Shown piece after piece: positions 24,031 through 32,813 of a stretch of 64,000 nucleotides of DNA (the first letter of the stretch is position 1; the number at the start of each line of letters is the position of its first letter). The notes under the pieces are model-generated. The model worked only from the letters and a program-made list of their open reading frames with translations. It was not told where the DNA came from and did no database searches. Where the stretch lies: NCBI GenBank assembly GCA_964607705.1, contig CAZSLI010000011.1, positions 20,304 through 84,303 on the forward strand. Direction: 5' to 3'. The position numbers and the translations under genes are program-made. The stretch comes from CAZSLI01 sp964607705 (lineage in GTDB: Bacteria > Actinomycetota > Coriobacteriia > Anaerosomatales > PHET01).

Positions 24031-24531
24031 ATGGTGTCCGATCCAGAGTTGCGACTCGCCATGCGCCGCTGCTGGCTGGGAACCGCCGGCATCGTCGTTT
24101 CTCCAGCTGGTATCCGGGCCGTCGAACTCGCCGATGATCCTGAGGCGGTCCACGCTGCCCTTTCGGCGCGCTACGGCACACTTCCTCAAGCGACCGACGA
24201 CTGGTGCGAAGACTTCGCTGAAGCCGCGCTAGCGGCGGTCGAAGGCGCGCCCCTCCGCGTGGCCCTCGACCCAAGCGGCACTGAGTTCCAGCGTCTCGTG
24301 TGGAGGGAGCTTCGCGGGATTCCGTGCGGCCAGACCCGCTCCTACGCTGAGCTCGCGGCCTCGATCGGGCGTCCGTCGGCGTCGCGCGCAGTCGCACGCG
24401 CGTGCGCCACGAACGAGATCGCGGTGATCGTGCCCTGCCATCGTGTCGTTCGCTCGGACGGCGCAATGTCCGGCTACCGGTGGGGCGTCAAGCGAAAGGC
24501 CATGCTGCTCCAGCGCGAGGCGGAGCTCTGA
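24031..24531 (+). CDS. ogt: Methylated-DNA-protein cysteine methyltransferase (Ogt/MGMT)
   Basis: A 166-residue suicide repair enzyme that moves O6-alkyl groups from guanine to its own cysteine. The active site is PCHRV at 135-139 (C136). The surrounding family pattern is present: FQRLVWRELRGIPCGQTRSYAELA, then GRPSASRAVARACATNEIAVIV, and RSDGAMSGYRWGVKRKAMLLQRE. ATG 24031 has GGAGGGAA upstream. Its 3' end overlaps the start of the next gene in another frame. No adaptive-response (Ada) regulator is fused. Confidence 0.96.
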   Translation: MVSDPELRLAMRRCWLGTAGIVVSPAGIRAVELADDPEAVHAALSARYGTLPQATDDWCEDFAEAALAAVEGAPLRVALDPSGTEFQRLVWRELRGIPCGQTRSYAELAASIGRPSASRAVARACATNEIAVIVPCHRVVRSDGAMSGYRWGVKRKAMLLQREAEL

Positions 24532-25187
24532 CTCCCGGCGGTGCAAACAGGTGGCTGAAGTGGACGATCGTCGCTTTGGCGGTCGTGACAGGGGTCGCTG
24601 CGGTCGTGTGGTTCTTCAGGCCGATCCCGCCGGGCGCAGACGCGAAGACGTATCAGGCGGGGTTGGTCGAAAGCATCGAGGGAACTGACGGGCTCTTCCG
24701 GGCCACCGCCGAGCCCAAGGGCTCCTGGGGCTACAACCCGCCGCTGGTCTACTACGTGATCCCCGTGCCTGCTCGCTGGACGCGGCCGTTCCGCATCACG
24801 GCCCAAGCTGCCGAGGACCCGTCGTTCCAAGTTGTCTCGACAGCGACCTTCGGTTCGGGCGACAGCTCGGGACTGGGAGGCGCGGGGGAGTCGGTCGCCG
24901 AAGCGACTCGTTGGGCGGCCGACCTCGCGGCACTACCTACCGATAAGCGCACGGCGTTCTTTCGCTGGTGGAAACAGGGATCGATCCGCCTTCCCGGGCA
25001 GTCGCCGATGTTCATGCGGCGGGCGACCGCCGATGAGATCGCATCGATGCCCTCAGAGCACCAAGCGCAGGCACCGAACCTCTACATCCTCGGAACACGG
25101 GAGCCAGCGGAGACGTTGCCATCTGCTCTCGTACTGCTGAGGTGGGACGCCGCCGCCACACAGTGGGCCACGCTCGAAGTCCGCTAG
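24480..25187 (+). CDS. Predicted single-pass membrane protein, unknown
   Basis: Up to 235 residues with one membrane segment near the N-terminus (WTIVALAVVTGVAAVVWFF), so the rest should face outward. The outer part is rich in aromatic and Pro residues (PKGSWGYNPPLVYYVIPVPARWTRPF) and contains LPTDKRTAFFRWWKQGSIRLPG. No family recognised. The start is unclear: GTG 24480 lies inside ogt, and a CTG close to the ogt stop has GAGGCGGAG just before it. It overlaps or abuts ogt and may be co-expressed with it. Confidence 0.55.
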   Translation: MGRQAKGHAAPARGGALTPGGANRWLKWTIVALAVVTGVAAVVWFFRPIPPGADAKTYQAGLVESIEGTDGLFRATAEPKGSWGYNPPLVYYVIPVPARWTRPFRITAQAAEDPSFQVVSTATFGSGDSSGLGGAGESVAEATRWAADLAALPTDKRTAFFRWWKQGSIRLPGQSPMFMRRATADEIASMPSEHQAQAPNLYILGTREPAETLPSALVLLRWDAAATQWATLEVR

Positions 25188-25283
25188 CACAGGGGCGACT
25201 CGCAGGGCGCGCCGCACCGGGCTCATTCGGGTACCCTGAACACAGCGCTGACCGCCACCTCCATCGACCCTGAGGGGGACTCG

Positions 25284-26537
25284 ATGTTCTATCGCAAGAC
25301 CGTGCTCGACAACGGGATCACCGTGATGAGCGAGCCTATGGATTCCGTTCGCTCCGTAGCCCTCGGCATATGGTTCGCCGTGGGCAGTCGCGACGAGAGT
25401 GCCGAGGAAGCCGGCATGTCGCACTTCATGGAACACATGATGTTCAAGGGCACGCCCACGCGCTCAGCCAAGGACATCTCCGAGCAGTTCGACCGCCTCG
25501 GCGCCGAGCTCAACGCGTTCACCTCGAAGGAGTACACCTGCTACTACTCGCGCTTTGTCGACGAGCACCTGCCCACCGCGTTCGAGATCCTCGCTGACAT
25601 GGTCACCAACGCGACGCTTGTCGACGAGGCATGCGAGTCGGAGCGCGAGGTCGTCATCGAAGAGATCGCCCGCATGGAGGACACGCCCGACGACCGCATC
25701 CACGAGATCTTCAGCCATGCACTGTGGCCAACACACCCCATCGGCCTGCCGATCCTCGGCAGCAGGGAGACCGTTGGCCAGTTCGATCACGAGCAGTCGG
25801 TCGCCTTCAGGACCAAGCACTACGTGACCGGCAATTGCGTCGTCGCGGCCGCCGGCAGCGTCGACCACGAGGAGCTCGTGCAGATGGCCGAGCGCTGCCT
25901 CGCGGAACTCCCGCGCGGGCCGCGCTCGGTGCGCCCCGTCGCGCATGCCGTCAGCGAGGCGCGCATCGACGTCCTCGAGAAGGAGACCGAGCAGACGCAC
26001 ATCTGCTACGGCGTCTCGACCATGAACGCTCACCATCCCGACCGCTTCGCCCTGTCGCTCGTGGACGGCATCCTCGGCGGCGGCATGAGCTCCCGGCTGT
26101 TCCAGGAGATCCGCGAGAAGCGCGGCCTGGCCTACTCGGTCTACTCGTTCTCGGCGCTGTACCAGGACACCGGCGAGTTCGCCATCTACGCCGGCACGCG
26201 TCCCGACAACGCCGAGGAAGTCATCCGCCTCATACGTGCCGAGGTCGAGAACATCGCCGACAATGGCGTGTCGCCTGACGAGCTCGACCGGGTCCGCGAG
26301 GCAGCCAAGGGACACCTCGTGCTCGGCATGGAGTCAACGCGCATGCGCATGACACGTCTTGGCAAGAACGAGGTAACGGGAGGGGAAATCCTCTCGGCCG
26401 ACGAGATCATGGAGCGGTTCAACTCCGTTACGATGGACGACCTGAAGCGGGTCAGCGCCGACGCCCTGACGCGTGAGAAGGCCCTCGCAGTCATCGGCCC
26501 CTACACCAAAGAGCAGCTCGCACCGCTCGTGAAGTAG
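25284..26537 (+). CDS. M16 family zinc peptidase
   Basis: A 417-residue M16B peptidase. The inverted zinc motif HxxEH is intact (H47, E50, H51), with the third ligand E127, 76 residues on, in ESEREVVIEEI. The second half has the R/Y pair region (GGGMSSRLFQEIREKRGLAYSVYS), used in substrate binding. Related to mitochondrial processing peptidase beta and Bacillus YmxG/MlpA. No signal peptide. In many Gram-positives it lies next to dapB or dapG, as here. ATG with GAGGGGG upstream. Confidence 0.95.
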   Translation: MFYRKTVLDNGITVMSEPMDSVRSVALGIWFAVGSRDESAEEAGMSHFMEHMMFKGTPTRSAKDISEQFDRLGAELNAFTSKEYTCYYSRFVDEHLPTAFEILADMVTNATLVDEACESEREVVIEEIARMEDTPDDRIHEIFSHALWPTHPIGLPILGSRETVGQFDHEQSVAFRTKHYVTGNCVVAAAGSVDHEELVQMAERCLAELPRGPRSVRPVAHAVSEARIDVLEKETEQTHICYGVSTMNAHHPDRFALSLVDGILGGGMSSRLFQEIREKRGLAYSVYSFSALYQDTGEFAIYAGTRPDNAEEVIRLIRAEVENIADNGVSPDELDRVREAAKGHLVLGMESTRMRMTRLGKNEVTGGEILSADEIMERFNSVTMDDLKRVSADALTREKALAVIGPYTKEQLAPLVK

Positions 26538-26592
26538 CCGCTACTCGCAGGCACGACCGAGTCCCGTAACCAGCCCCTCAGGAGGCAGTCAG

Positions 26593-27390
26593 ATGATCCG
26601 AGTCCTCGTGTCCGGCGCCGCCGGCCGCATGGGATCCGAAGTCGTACGCGCAGTCACCGCTGCCGACGGCATGGAAGTCGTCGCCGCGGTCGACCCCAAC
26701 GCGGTCGGCACGGCTGTTGACGCCGGCAACGGCACGTCGATCGAGTGCGTGGCTTCGCTTGCCGCCGCGATCGCAGACCACCGCCCCAACGTCATGGTCG
26801 ACTTCACCCACCCCACCGTCGTCGCCGGCAACCTGTGCACCGCACTCGCCGCAGGCGTGAACTGCGTGGTCGGCACGACCGGCATGTCGGAAGGCGCCCT
26901 GGCAGAGCTCTACGAGTCGGACTGCACGCACCCCGGCACCTGCCTCTTCTTCGCGCCCAACTTCGCGATCGGCGCGGTGCTCATGATGCAGTTCGCCGAG
27001 AGGGCCGCGCGCTACATGCCCTACGTCGAGATAACCGAGCTCCACCACGACCAGAAGGCCGACGCGCCCTCGGGTACCGCCATCCGCACCGCGCGCATGA
27101 TCGCTGCAGCACGAGCCGAAGGCGGCGAGACGCCGGGCAGCGAGACCGAGCTCGAAGGCATGCAGGGTGCTCGTGGAGCGCTCGTTGAGGGCGTTCACGT
27201 GCACTCCGTGCGGCTTCCCGGGCTCGTTGCGCACCAGGAGGTCGTCTTCGGAGGCCAAGGCCAGACGCTCACGCTGCGACACGACTCCATCGACCGCACG
27301 AGCTTCATGCCGGGCGTCGTACTGGCGTGCCGGGAGATCCCGTCGAGAAGTGGGCTGATCATCGGCCTAGAGAAGCTGATGGGGGAGTAG
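26593..27390 (+). CDS. dapB: 4-hydroxy-tetrahydrodipicolinate reductase
   Basis: 265 residues. DapB reduces hydroxy-tetrahydrodipicolinate in the lysine/DAP pathway. The dinucleotide motif GAAGRMG is at 8-14; CVVGTTGMSE lies near 98; the active-site block ELHHDQKADAPSGTA near 148-162 carries the catalytic His-His and Lys. The C-terminus GVVLACREIPSRSGLIIGLEKLM is typical. ATG with CAGGAGGC upstream. It lies 55 bp after the M16 peptidase, and lysC follows after 1 bp, so lysine entry genes are co-transcribed. Confidence 0.98.
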   Translation: MIRVLVSGAAGRMGSEVVRAVTAADGMEVVAAVDPNAVGTAVDAGNGTSIECVASLAAAIADHRPNVMVDFTHPTVVAGNLCTALAAGVNCVVGTTGMSEGALAELYESDCTHPGTCLFFAPNFAIGAVLMMQFAERAARYMPYVEITELHHDQKADAPSGTAIRTARMIAAARAEGGETPGSETELEGMQGARGALVEGVHVHSVRLPGLVAHQEVVFGGQGQTLTLRHDSIDRTSFMPGVVLACREIPSRSGLIIGLEKLMGE

Positions 27391-27391
27391 C

Positions 27392-28648
27392 ATGACCGAC
27401 GGAGCCGCAGGTCCGGCCGCAGCTCAGGCCAGCAGCACGCGGCCGGTCGTGGTCATGAAGTTCGGCGGCACGTCGGTGGCGACCACTGAGGGCCGCGCGG
27501 CGATCGGCGCTCGTGTCACCGCCGCCCTCGAGCTCGGCAAAGCGCCCGTGGTCGTGGTCAGCGCGATGGGACGCACCGGCGACCCGTACGCGACCGACAC
27601 GCTTCTCGGCCTGGTAGCCGGCCTGCCCACGGAGCCGCGCGAGCAGGACCTGCTAGCGAGCGTTGGCGAGGTCATCAGCGCGGTCGTCGTCGCTCACGAA
27701 CTTCGAGCCACCGGCGTCAGCGCGCGCGCCCTCACCGGCCCGGATGCGGGCATCGGCACCGATGGCGTGCACGATGGCGCGTCCATCACCGAGATCCATA
27801 CCGGCCCCCTCGCCGCCGCCATCGCGGACGGCGTGGTGCCGGTGGTCTGCGGCTTCCAAGGCATGAGCGACGACGGGCGGATCACCACGCTCGGGCGCGG
27901 AGGCAGCGACACTACCGCCTGCGCGCTCGGCGTGGCCCTACAGGCCGAGGAGGTCGAGATCTACACGGACGTTGACGGCGTGATGACCGCGGACCCGCGT
28001 AGCTGCGAGGGCGCGGAGGTCCTCGACGTCATCGGTGCCGATGAGCTCTTCCAGATGGCCAAGACCGGCGCCCGCGTCGTCCACACGCCTGCAGCGGAGC
28101 TCGCGCTCACGAGTGGCCTGTCCGTGCGTGTGCGCAACACCTACAGCGACCACCCCGGCACCCAGGTGGCCGACATCGCCGCCTACCGGCCTGCGAGCGT
28201 CGCCACCGCGGTCTCGCACGTCGCGGGCGTCGCCCGGGTTCGGGTGATCCTGCCGGCCGACGAAGGGACACCCGAGCACATGGCGGCGCAGGCGCGCGTG
28301 TACCGCGCAATGGCTGATGCCGGCGTCTCCCTCGACATGTTCACCCCCGTCGGCGAGCGCCTCATCTTCACCGTCGCCGAGGATGCGCTCGACGAAACCT
28401 GCCGAGTACTCGAGCAGATCGGTCTCACCTACCGCGTCCAGCCGCATCTCGGCAAAGTGACGCTCGTCGGCGCGGGGATGCATGGCGTCCCGGGTGTCAT
28501 GGCGCGCATGGCGGGGTACCTGGCCGATGCCGGAGTAACCGTCCTCCAGACGGCCGACTCACACACCACCATCTCGGTGCTCGTCGCCGAGGACGATGCC
28601 GTCGCGGCCGTGAAGGCGCTCCACGACGGTTTCGCGCTCGCCGACTAG
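27392..28648 (+). CDS. lysC: Aspartate kinase
   Basis: A 418-residue aspartokinase (first step to lysine, DAP, threonine and methionine). Nucleotide and substrate motifs are KFGGTSVA at 23-30, LGRGGSDTTACALGVAL and YTDVDGVMTADPR. The C-terminal ACT pair ends with VTLVGAGMHGVPGVMARMAGYLADAGV and TISVLVAEDD, implying allosteric feedback. The middle part is slightly short of B. subtilis LysC, but no core motif is missing. It begins 1 bp after dapB; the Gly/Ala-rich N-terminal 15 residues are an extension. Confidence 0.97.
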   Translation: MTDGAAGPAAAQASSTRPVVVMKFGGTSVATTEGRAAIGARVTAALELGKAPVVVVSAMGRTGDPYATDTLLGLVAGLPTEPREQDLLASVGEVISAVVVAHELRATGVSARALTGPDAGIGTDGVHDGASITEIHTGPLAAAIADGVVPVVCGFQGMSDDGRITTLGRGGSDTTACALGVALQAEEVEIYTDVDGVMTADPRSCEGAEVLDVIGADELFQMAKTGARVVHTPAAELALTSGLSVRVRNTYSDHPGTQVADIAAYRPASVATAVSHVAGVARVRVILPADEGTPEHMAAQARVYRAMADAGVSLDMFTPVGERLIFTVAEDALDETCRVLEQIGLTYRVQPHLGKVTLVGAGMHGVPGVMARMAGYLADAGVTVLQTADSHTTISVLVAEDDAVAAVKALHDGFALAD

Positions 28649-28688
28649 CGCAGCCCGCCGCGCAACAGCAGGAGGGGGATTGGTCACT

Positions 28689-29222
28689 GTGGCCCGAGAG
28701 ATCGTCCTCTACGTCACCGCATCACTCGACGGCTTCATCGCCGACTCGACCGGTGGAGTCGACTGGCTTGCCGGCGCCGAGGGTGAAGACTACGGCTATG
28801 CCGAACTCATGGACTCGGTGGACACCGTCTTGCAGGGCAGTCACACCTACTTGAGCACGATCGGGCTGGTGGACGAAGACCCCTATGCCGGCAAACGGAA
28901 CTTCGTCTTCACCTCCCGAGACGACCTGCCTCTCTTCGGCCAGCCGACGTTCGTTCACGATGAGGCCGTCACGTTCGTCACGAAGCTGAAGCAGCAATCG
29001 GGTGGCCGCATCTGGCTGGTCGGCGGTGGTCAGCTGGCGACGTCACTGGTCGGCGCAGGGCTCGTGGATGAGATCGACCTTTTCGTGCAGCCGGTCGTCC
29101 TCGGCGACGGGGTGCCGCTCTGGGTTCCACCACTGAATGAGCAGCAGCTCGAGCTCTTGGAGGCCAAGGCGTGGCCAGGGCAGCTCGCCGAGTTGCGCTA
29201 CCGGGTCCTCGGCGTGGCGTGA
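28689..29222 (+). CDS. Dihydrofolate reductase family (RibD C-terminal-like) protein
   Basis: About 177 residues of the same family as 10368-10940: EIVLYVTASLDGFIAD, VDWLAG, LQGSHTYLSTI, the NADPH site GGRIWLVGGGQLATSLVGAGLVDEIDLFVQPVVLGDGVPLW, and EAKAWPGQLAELRYRV. Reductase of unknown substrate. The GTG at 28689 sits about 9 nt from a strong GGAGGGGG; a TTG at 28680 sits too close. It lies 40 bp after lysC, between lysine genes, which is the only hint of co-regulation. Confidence 0.85.
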   Translation: MAREIVLYVTASLDGFIADSTGGVDWLAGAEGEDYGYAELMDSVDTVLQGSHTYLSTIGLVDEDPYAGKRNFVFTSRDDLPLFGQPTFVHDEAVTFVTKLKQQSGGRIWLVGGGQLATSLVGAGLVDEIDLFVQPVVLGDGVPLWVPPLNEQQLELLEAKAWPGQLAELRYRVLGVA

Positions 29223-29305
29223 CGCCTCGTCAACGAGGATGGTCGCTCGCGGGCATGGATCGGGCTGCGGTGTGGCACAATAGAGCACGTAACTGCGCAT
29301 GACGC

Positions 29306-29325
29306 GTCCGCTTCGTATAGCGGAC
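29306..29325 (+). other. Hairpin in the dapA leader
   Basis: GTCCGC-ttcgtata-GCGGAC, a 6-bp stem about 20 nt before dapA, in a 124-bp gap that also has CACAAT (29276-29281) as a weak -10 candidate. No U-run follows, so it may be a leader structure rather than a terminator. No known riboswitch consensus is recognised. Confidence 0.4.
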
Positions 29326-29346
29326 TTCACGAGGGGCTGACTTCCA

Positions 29347-30240
29347 ATGAGCACGCCACACTTCGGCCGCATGATCACGGCCATGGTGACCCCGTTCACC
29401 GATGACCTCGCACTCGACTTGCCGCGAGCCGCTGAACTCGCCGAGAAGCTCATCGCCGAGGGAAGCGACGGACTGGTCGTCTGCGGGACTACCGGCGAGA
29501 GCCCGACGGTCTTCTACGACCAGAAGATCGAACTGTTCAAGACGGTCATCGAGGCCGTCGGCGGGCGAGTGCCCATCATCGCCAACGCCGGCGACAACTG
29601 CACCGACGACTCCGTCGAGTTCGCGAAGAAGGTCGTGGAGCTCGGCGTCGACGCGATCATGGCGGTCGTCCCGTACTACAACAAGCCGCCGCAGGAGGGT
29701 CTCTACCGGCACTTCTGTGCGATCGCCAACGCGGTCGACGTGCCGGTGATCCTGTACAACATCCCGGGTCGCTGCGTGATCAACATGGAGCCCGCCACGA
29801 TCCTTCGTGTGGCGCATGACTGCCCGAACGTCGTGGCCGTGAAGCAGGCCAATGCGGACCTGTCACAGGTGGCCGCGATACTCGCCGAGGCACCCGAGGG
29901 CTTCATGGTCTACTCGGGAGACGACGAGCTCACCCTGCCGATGATGGGCATGGGCGGCACCGGCGTCATCTCGGTCGTGAGCCACGTCGCGGGCCGCAGG
30001 TTCAAAGAGATGATCGACGCCCAGGCATCGGGCGACCACACGCGCGCTTTGCGCATCCACCTCGAATTGCTGCCGCTCATGAAGGCACTCTTCATGACGG
30101 CTAACCCGATCATGGTCAAGAAGGCACTCGAACTGCAGGGCTTCCCCGTAGGGGGAGTCAGGCTCCCGCTGGTCGAGCCGACCGCGGAGCAGACTGCAGA
30201 GCTCGAGCGCGTCATGCGCCACGTCGGGGTACTGTCCTGA
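29347..30240 (+). CDS. dapA: 4-hydroxy-tetrahydrodipicolinate synthase
   Basis: 297 residues, TIM-barrel DHDPS family: condenses pyruvate with aspartate semialdehyde. Motifs are GTTGE at 47-51, PYYNKPPQEG (Y110, Y111), the catalytic Tyr137 in VILYNIPGR, and the Schiff-base Lys166 in NVVAVKQAN. ATG with GAGGGG about 10 nt upstream. It is the first gene of a long operon (rnj, uppP, ftsK, rodZ, yajQ, rimO, pgsA, cinA, thpR), with 47 bp to rnj. The dapA-rnj pairing is common in Gram-positives. Confidence 0.98.
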   Translation: MSTPHFGRMITAMVTPFTDDLALDLPRAAELAEKLIAEGSDGLVVCGTTGESPTVFYDQKIELFKTVIEAVGGRVPIIANAGDNCTDDSVEFAKKVVELGVDAIMAVVPYYNKPPQEGLYRHFCAIANAVDVPVILYNIPGRCVINMEPATILRVAHDCPNVVAVKQANADLSQVAAILAEAPEGFMVYSGDDELTLPMMGMGGTGVISVVSHVAGRRFKEMIDAQASGDHTRALRIHLELLPLMKALFMTANPIMVKKALELQGFPVGGVRLPLVEPTAEQTAELERVMRHVGVLS

Positions 30241-30287
30241 CAACCGGCCGCGGATCGCGGTCGCGGAAGGAGCTAGCTCCCAACCAC

Positions 30288-31958
30288 ATGCCGAAAAACA
30301 AACCGAACCGCCTGCGCGTCATTCCGCTCGGGGGGCTCGACGAGATCGGTAAGAACATGACCGTTCTCGAATACGGGCCCGACATGATCGTCATCGACGC
30401 AGGCATCATGTTTCCGGACGATGACACTCCCGGGATCGACCTGATCCTGCCGGATTTCAGCTATATCGTGAAGCGCCGTGACAAGTTGCGTGGCATCGTG
30501 ATCACCCATGGCCACGAGGACCATACGGGCGCGCTGCCGTACCTGCTGAAGGACCTCGACGCGCCCGTGCCGATCCTCGGCACGAAACTCACCTTGGGGC
30601 TCATCAAGAACAAGCTCGACGAGCATAAGATCAAGAAGCCCAAGCTCCGCGAGGTCAAGAGCGGCGGCCATTGCACGCTGGGCGCGTTCGGGCTCGACTT
30701 CTTCGCGGTCAACCACTCGATCCCGGACGGCGTCGGTATCAACGTCCGTACGCCGATCGGCAACGTCATCCACACCGGCGACTTCAAGCTCGACCAGACG
30801 CCGATCGACGGCCGGCTCACCGACTTCGGTGCACTGTCGAAGTTCGGCAAGCAGGGCGTCATGCTGCTGATGAGCGACTCGACGAACTCGGAGACGCCGG
30901 GGACGACGCGCTCGGAGGCCGAGGTGGGAAAGGCGCTCCGTCGCATCATCGCCGATGCCGACCAGCGCGTGATCGTCGCCTCGTTCGCCAGCCATATCCA
31001 CCGCTTGCAGCAGGTGTGTGACGCGGCCGTCGCCAACGGCCGCAAGGTCATCGTCACCGGCCGTTCGATGGTCAACAACACGAAGGTCGCTCGCGAGCTC
31101 GGCTACCTGACGATCGACGAGGACAACATCCTCGACGCGTTCGAGACTAATAACTTGCCGCCCGAGCAGGTCGTGATCCTCTGCACTGGTAGCCAGGGCG
31201 AGCCGCTCTCGGCACTTGCCCGGATGGCGAACGGCGAGCACCGCACCGTAAGCATCGAAGAGGGCGATACGGTGGTCATCTCGGCCTCACCGGTACCCGG
31301 CAACGAGAAGGCAGTCTCCCGTGTCATCAACCGGCTTGCGAAGGCCGGCGCGAATGTCATGCACAAGTCCAACGCGGACGTTCATGTGTCGGGCCATGCC
31401 GCAGCTGAAGACCTCAAGTTGATGTTGAACCTTACTCAACCCGAGTACTTCATGCCGATCCACGGTGAGACGCGTCACCTCGCGGCGCACGCGCGCCTCG
31501 CGAAGGCGGTCGGCGTGCCCAGTGACTACGTGTTCGTTCTGGACAACGGCGATTGCCTTGAGATCGACGAACACGGTGCGAAGCTGGCTGAGCGAGTCGA
31601 GTCGGGCGTCGTATACGTCGACGGCCTGTCCGTGGGTGACATCGGGCACGTGGTTCTCCGGGACCGTCAGCACATGAGCCAGGACGGCCTCATATCGATC
31701 GTGGTCGCCATCGACCGCAAGAGCGGCAAGCCTGTAGGTGAGGTCGAGGTCGTCACTCGAGGCATCGTCATCGGCGACGAGGGCGAGCTCTACGAAGAGA
31801 TCCGCGCCCGCGCAGCCAAGACGCTCGCCAAGACCGGCAAAGAGGGCGCAACCGACCAGCAGGTGGTCAGACGCGCGCTTCGTGAATCGGTGTCGCAGCT
31901 CGTCTGGGAGCGCGTACGCCGGCGTCCGATGATCATTCCTGTCGTCATGGAGGTCTAG
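30288..31958 (+). CDS. rnj: Ribonuclease J
   Basis: A 556-residue RNase J of the metallo-beta-lactamase/beta-CASP family, giving 5'-3' exo- and endonuclease activity in RNA decay. The zinc motif HGHEDH is at 74-79; VIDAGIMFPDDDTPGIDLILPD and SDSTNSETPGTTRSE are diagnostic, and IHGETRHLAAHA lies in the C-terminal beta-CASP part. Length is standard. The organism also encodes RNase Y (42348), so both Gram-positive decay enzymes are present, with no RNase E seen. It follows dapA by 47 bp. Confidence 0.98.
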   Translation: MPKNKPNRLRVIPLGGLDEIGKNMTVLEYGPDMIVIDAGIMFPDDDTPGIDLILPDFSYIVKRRDKLRGIVITHGHEDHTGALPYLLKDLDAPVPILGTKLTLGLIKNKLDEHKIKKPKLREVKSGGHCTLGAFGLDFFAVNHSIPDGVGINVRTPIGNVIHTGDFKLDQTPIDGRLTDFGALSKFGKQGVMLLMSDSTNSETPGTTRSEAEVGKALRRIIADADQRVIVASFASHIHRLQQVCDAAVANGRKVIVTGRSMVNNTKVARELGYLTIDEDNILDAFETNNLPPEQVVILCTGSQGEPLSALARMANGEHRTVSIEEGDTVVISASPVPGNEKAVSRVINRLAKAGANVMHKSNADVHVSGHAAAEDLKLMLNLTQPEYFMPIHGETRHLAAHARLAKAVGVPSDYVFVLDNGDCLEIDEHGAKLAERVESGVVYVDGLSVGDIGHVVLRDRQHMSQDGLISIVVAIDRKSGKPVGEVEVVTRGIVIGDEGELYEEIRARAAKTLAKTGKEGATDQQVVRRALRESVSQLVWERVRRRPMIIPVVMEV

Positions 31959-31961
31959 CCA

Positions 31962-32798
31962 GTGGGGCTGATCGAAGCTGTCGTTCTCGGCATCGTGCAA
32001 GGCATCACCGAGTTCCTCCCGATCTCCTCAGATGGCCACCTCATCCTTGTGCCTTCGCTGCTCGGTTGGCAGCGCTTTGGCCTGGGATTCGACGTCATCT
32101 TGCACGCGGGCACCCTGATCGCGACGATCGCCTACTTCCGCAAGGACGTGTGGGCTCTCGCCGTCGCGCTCTTCTCGCGCACCGCCGAGAGGGCGCGCGA
32201 ACGGCGTCTCGCTTGGTTGCTCATCGGCGCCACACTGCCGAGCGTGGCCGTGGTGCTGGTCCTCGAGTCGTTCGTCGAGGGCGTGGAGAAGCGGCCCGTG
32301 GACCAACAGATCGTGATCGCCGCATACGGCCTGCTCGCGACGACCGTGCTCCTCGGCGCGTCGGAGCTGATCGCCGCCGCGCAGAAGCGCCGAAACGTGA
32401 TCGCCGAGGAGGACTCGGGCCGACTGCCCTGGGGCAAAGCGCTCGGGATAGGTTTCGCACAGGGCTTCGCTGCCCTGCCGGGGCTCTCTCGCTCCGGCAC
32501 CACTATCGCCGCAGGGCAGGCGCTAGGCCTGAGCAGGGGAGAATCAGCTCGCTTCTCGTTCCTCATGTCGATCCCGATCATCGGCGCCGCGACGGCGAAG
32601 AAGATGCTCGACGTCGCCGGGGGTGAGGGGGCATTGCCTCCCCTCGACGTGATCGTCGTCGGACTGATCGTGACGATCATCGTGGGCTACGGAGCGATAT
32701 GGTTCCTGCTGCCGTTCGTGCGCAAGCATTCGCTGTGGTGGTTTGCGGCGTACACGGGTGTAGCAGGTATCCTGCTTCTAGCACGATACGCATTCTAG
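31962..32798 (+). CDS. uppP: Undecaprenyl-diphosphatase
   Basis: A 278-residue membrane phosphatase that recycles undecaprenyl pyrophosphate, the wall lipid carrier. The two catalytic blocks are GIVQGITEFLPISSDGHLIL at the N-terminus and PGLSRSGTTIAAGQALGLSR in the second half. The usual SSTGH or SSSGH reads SSDGH here; the essential Ser and His are kept. About eight membrane segments. Start GTG, 3 bp after rnj. Resistance to bacitracin rises with its level in some bacteria. Next to ftsK and rodZ in a cell-envelope operon. Confidence 0.97.
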   Translation: MGLIEAVVLGIVQGITEFLPISSDGHLILVPSLLGWQRFGLGFDVILHAGTLIATIAYFRKDVWALAVALFSRTAERARERRLAWLLIGATLPSVAVVLVLESFVEGVEKRPVDQQIVIAAYGLLATTVLLGASELIAAAQKRRNVIAEEDSGRLPWGKALGIGFAQGFAALPGLSRSGTTIAAGQALGLSRGESARFSFLMSIPIIGAATAKKMLDVAGGEGALPPLDVIVVGLIVTIIVGYGAIWFLLPFVRKHSLWWFAAYTGVAGILLLARYAF

Positions 32799-32813
32799 AT
32801 ACGGGAGCACGAC

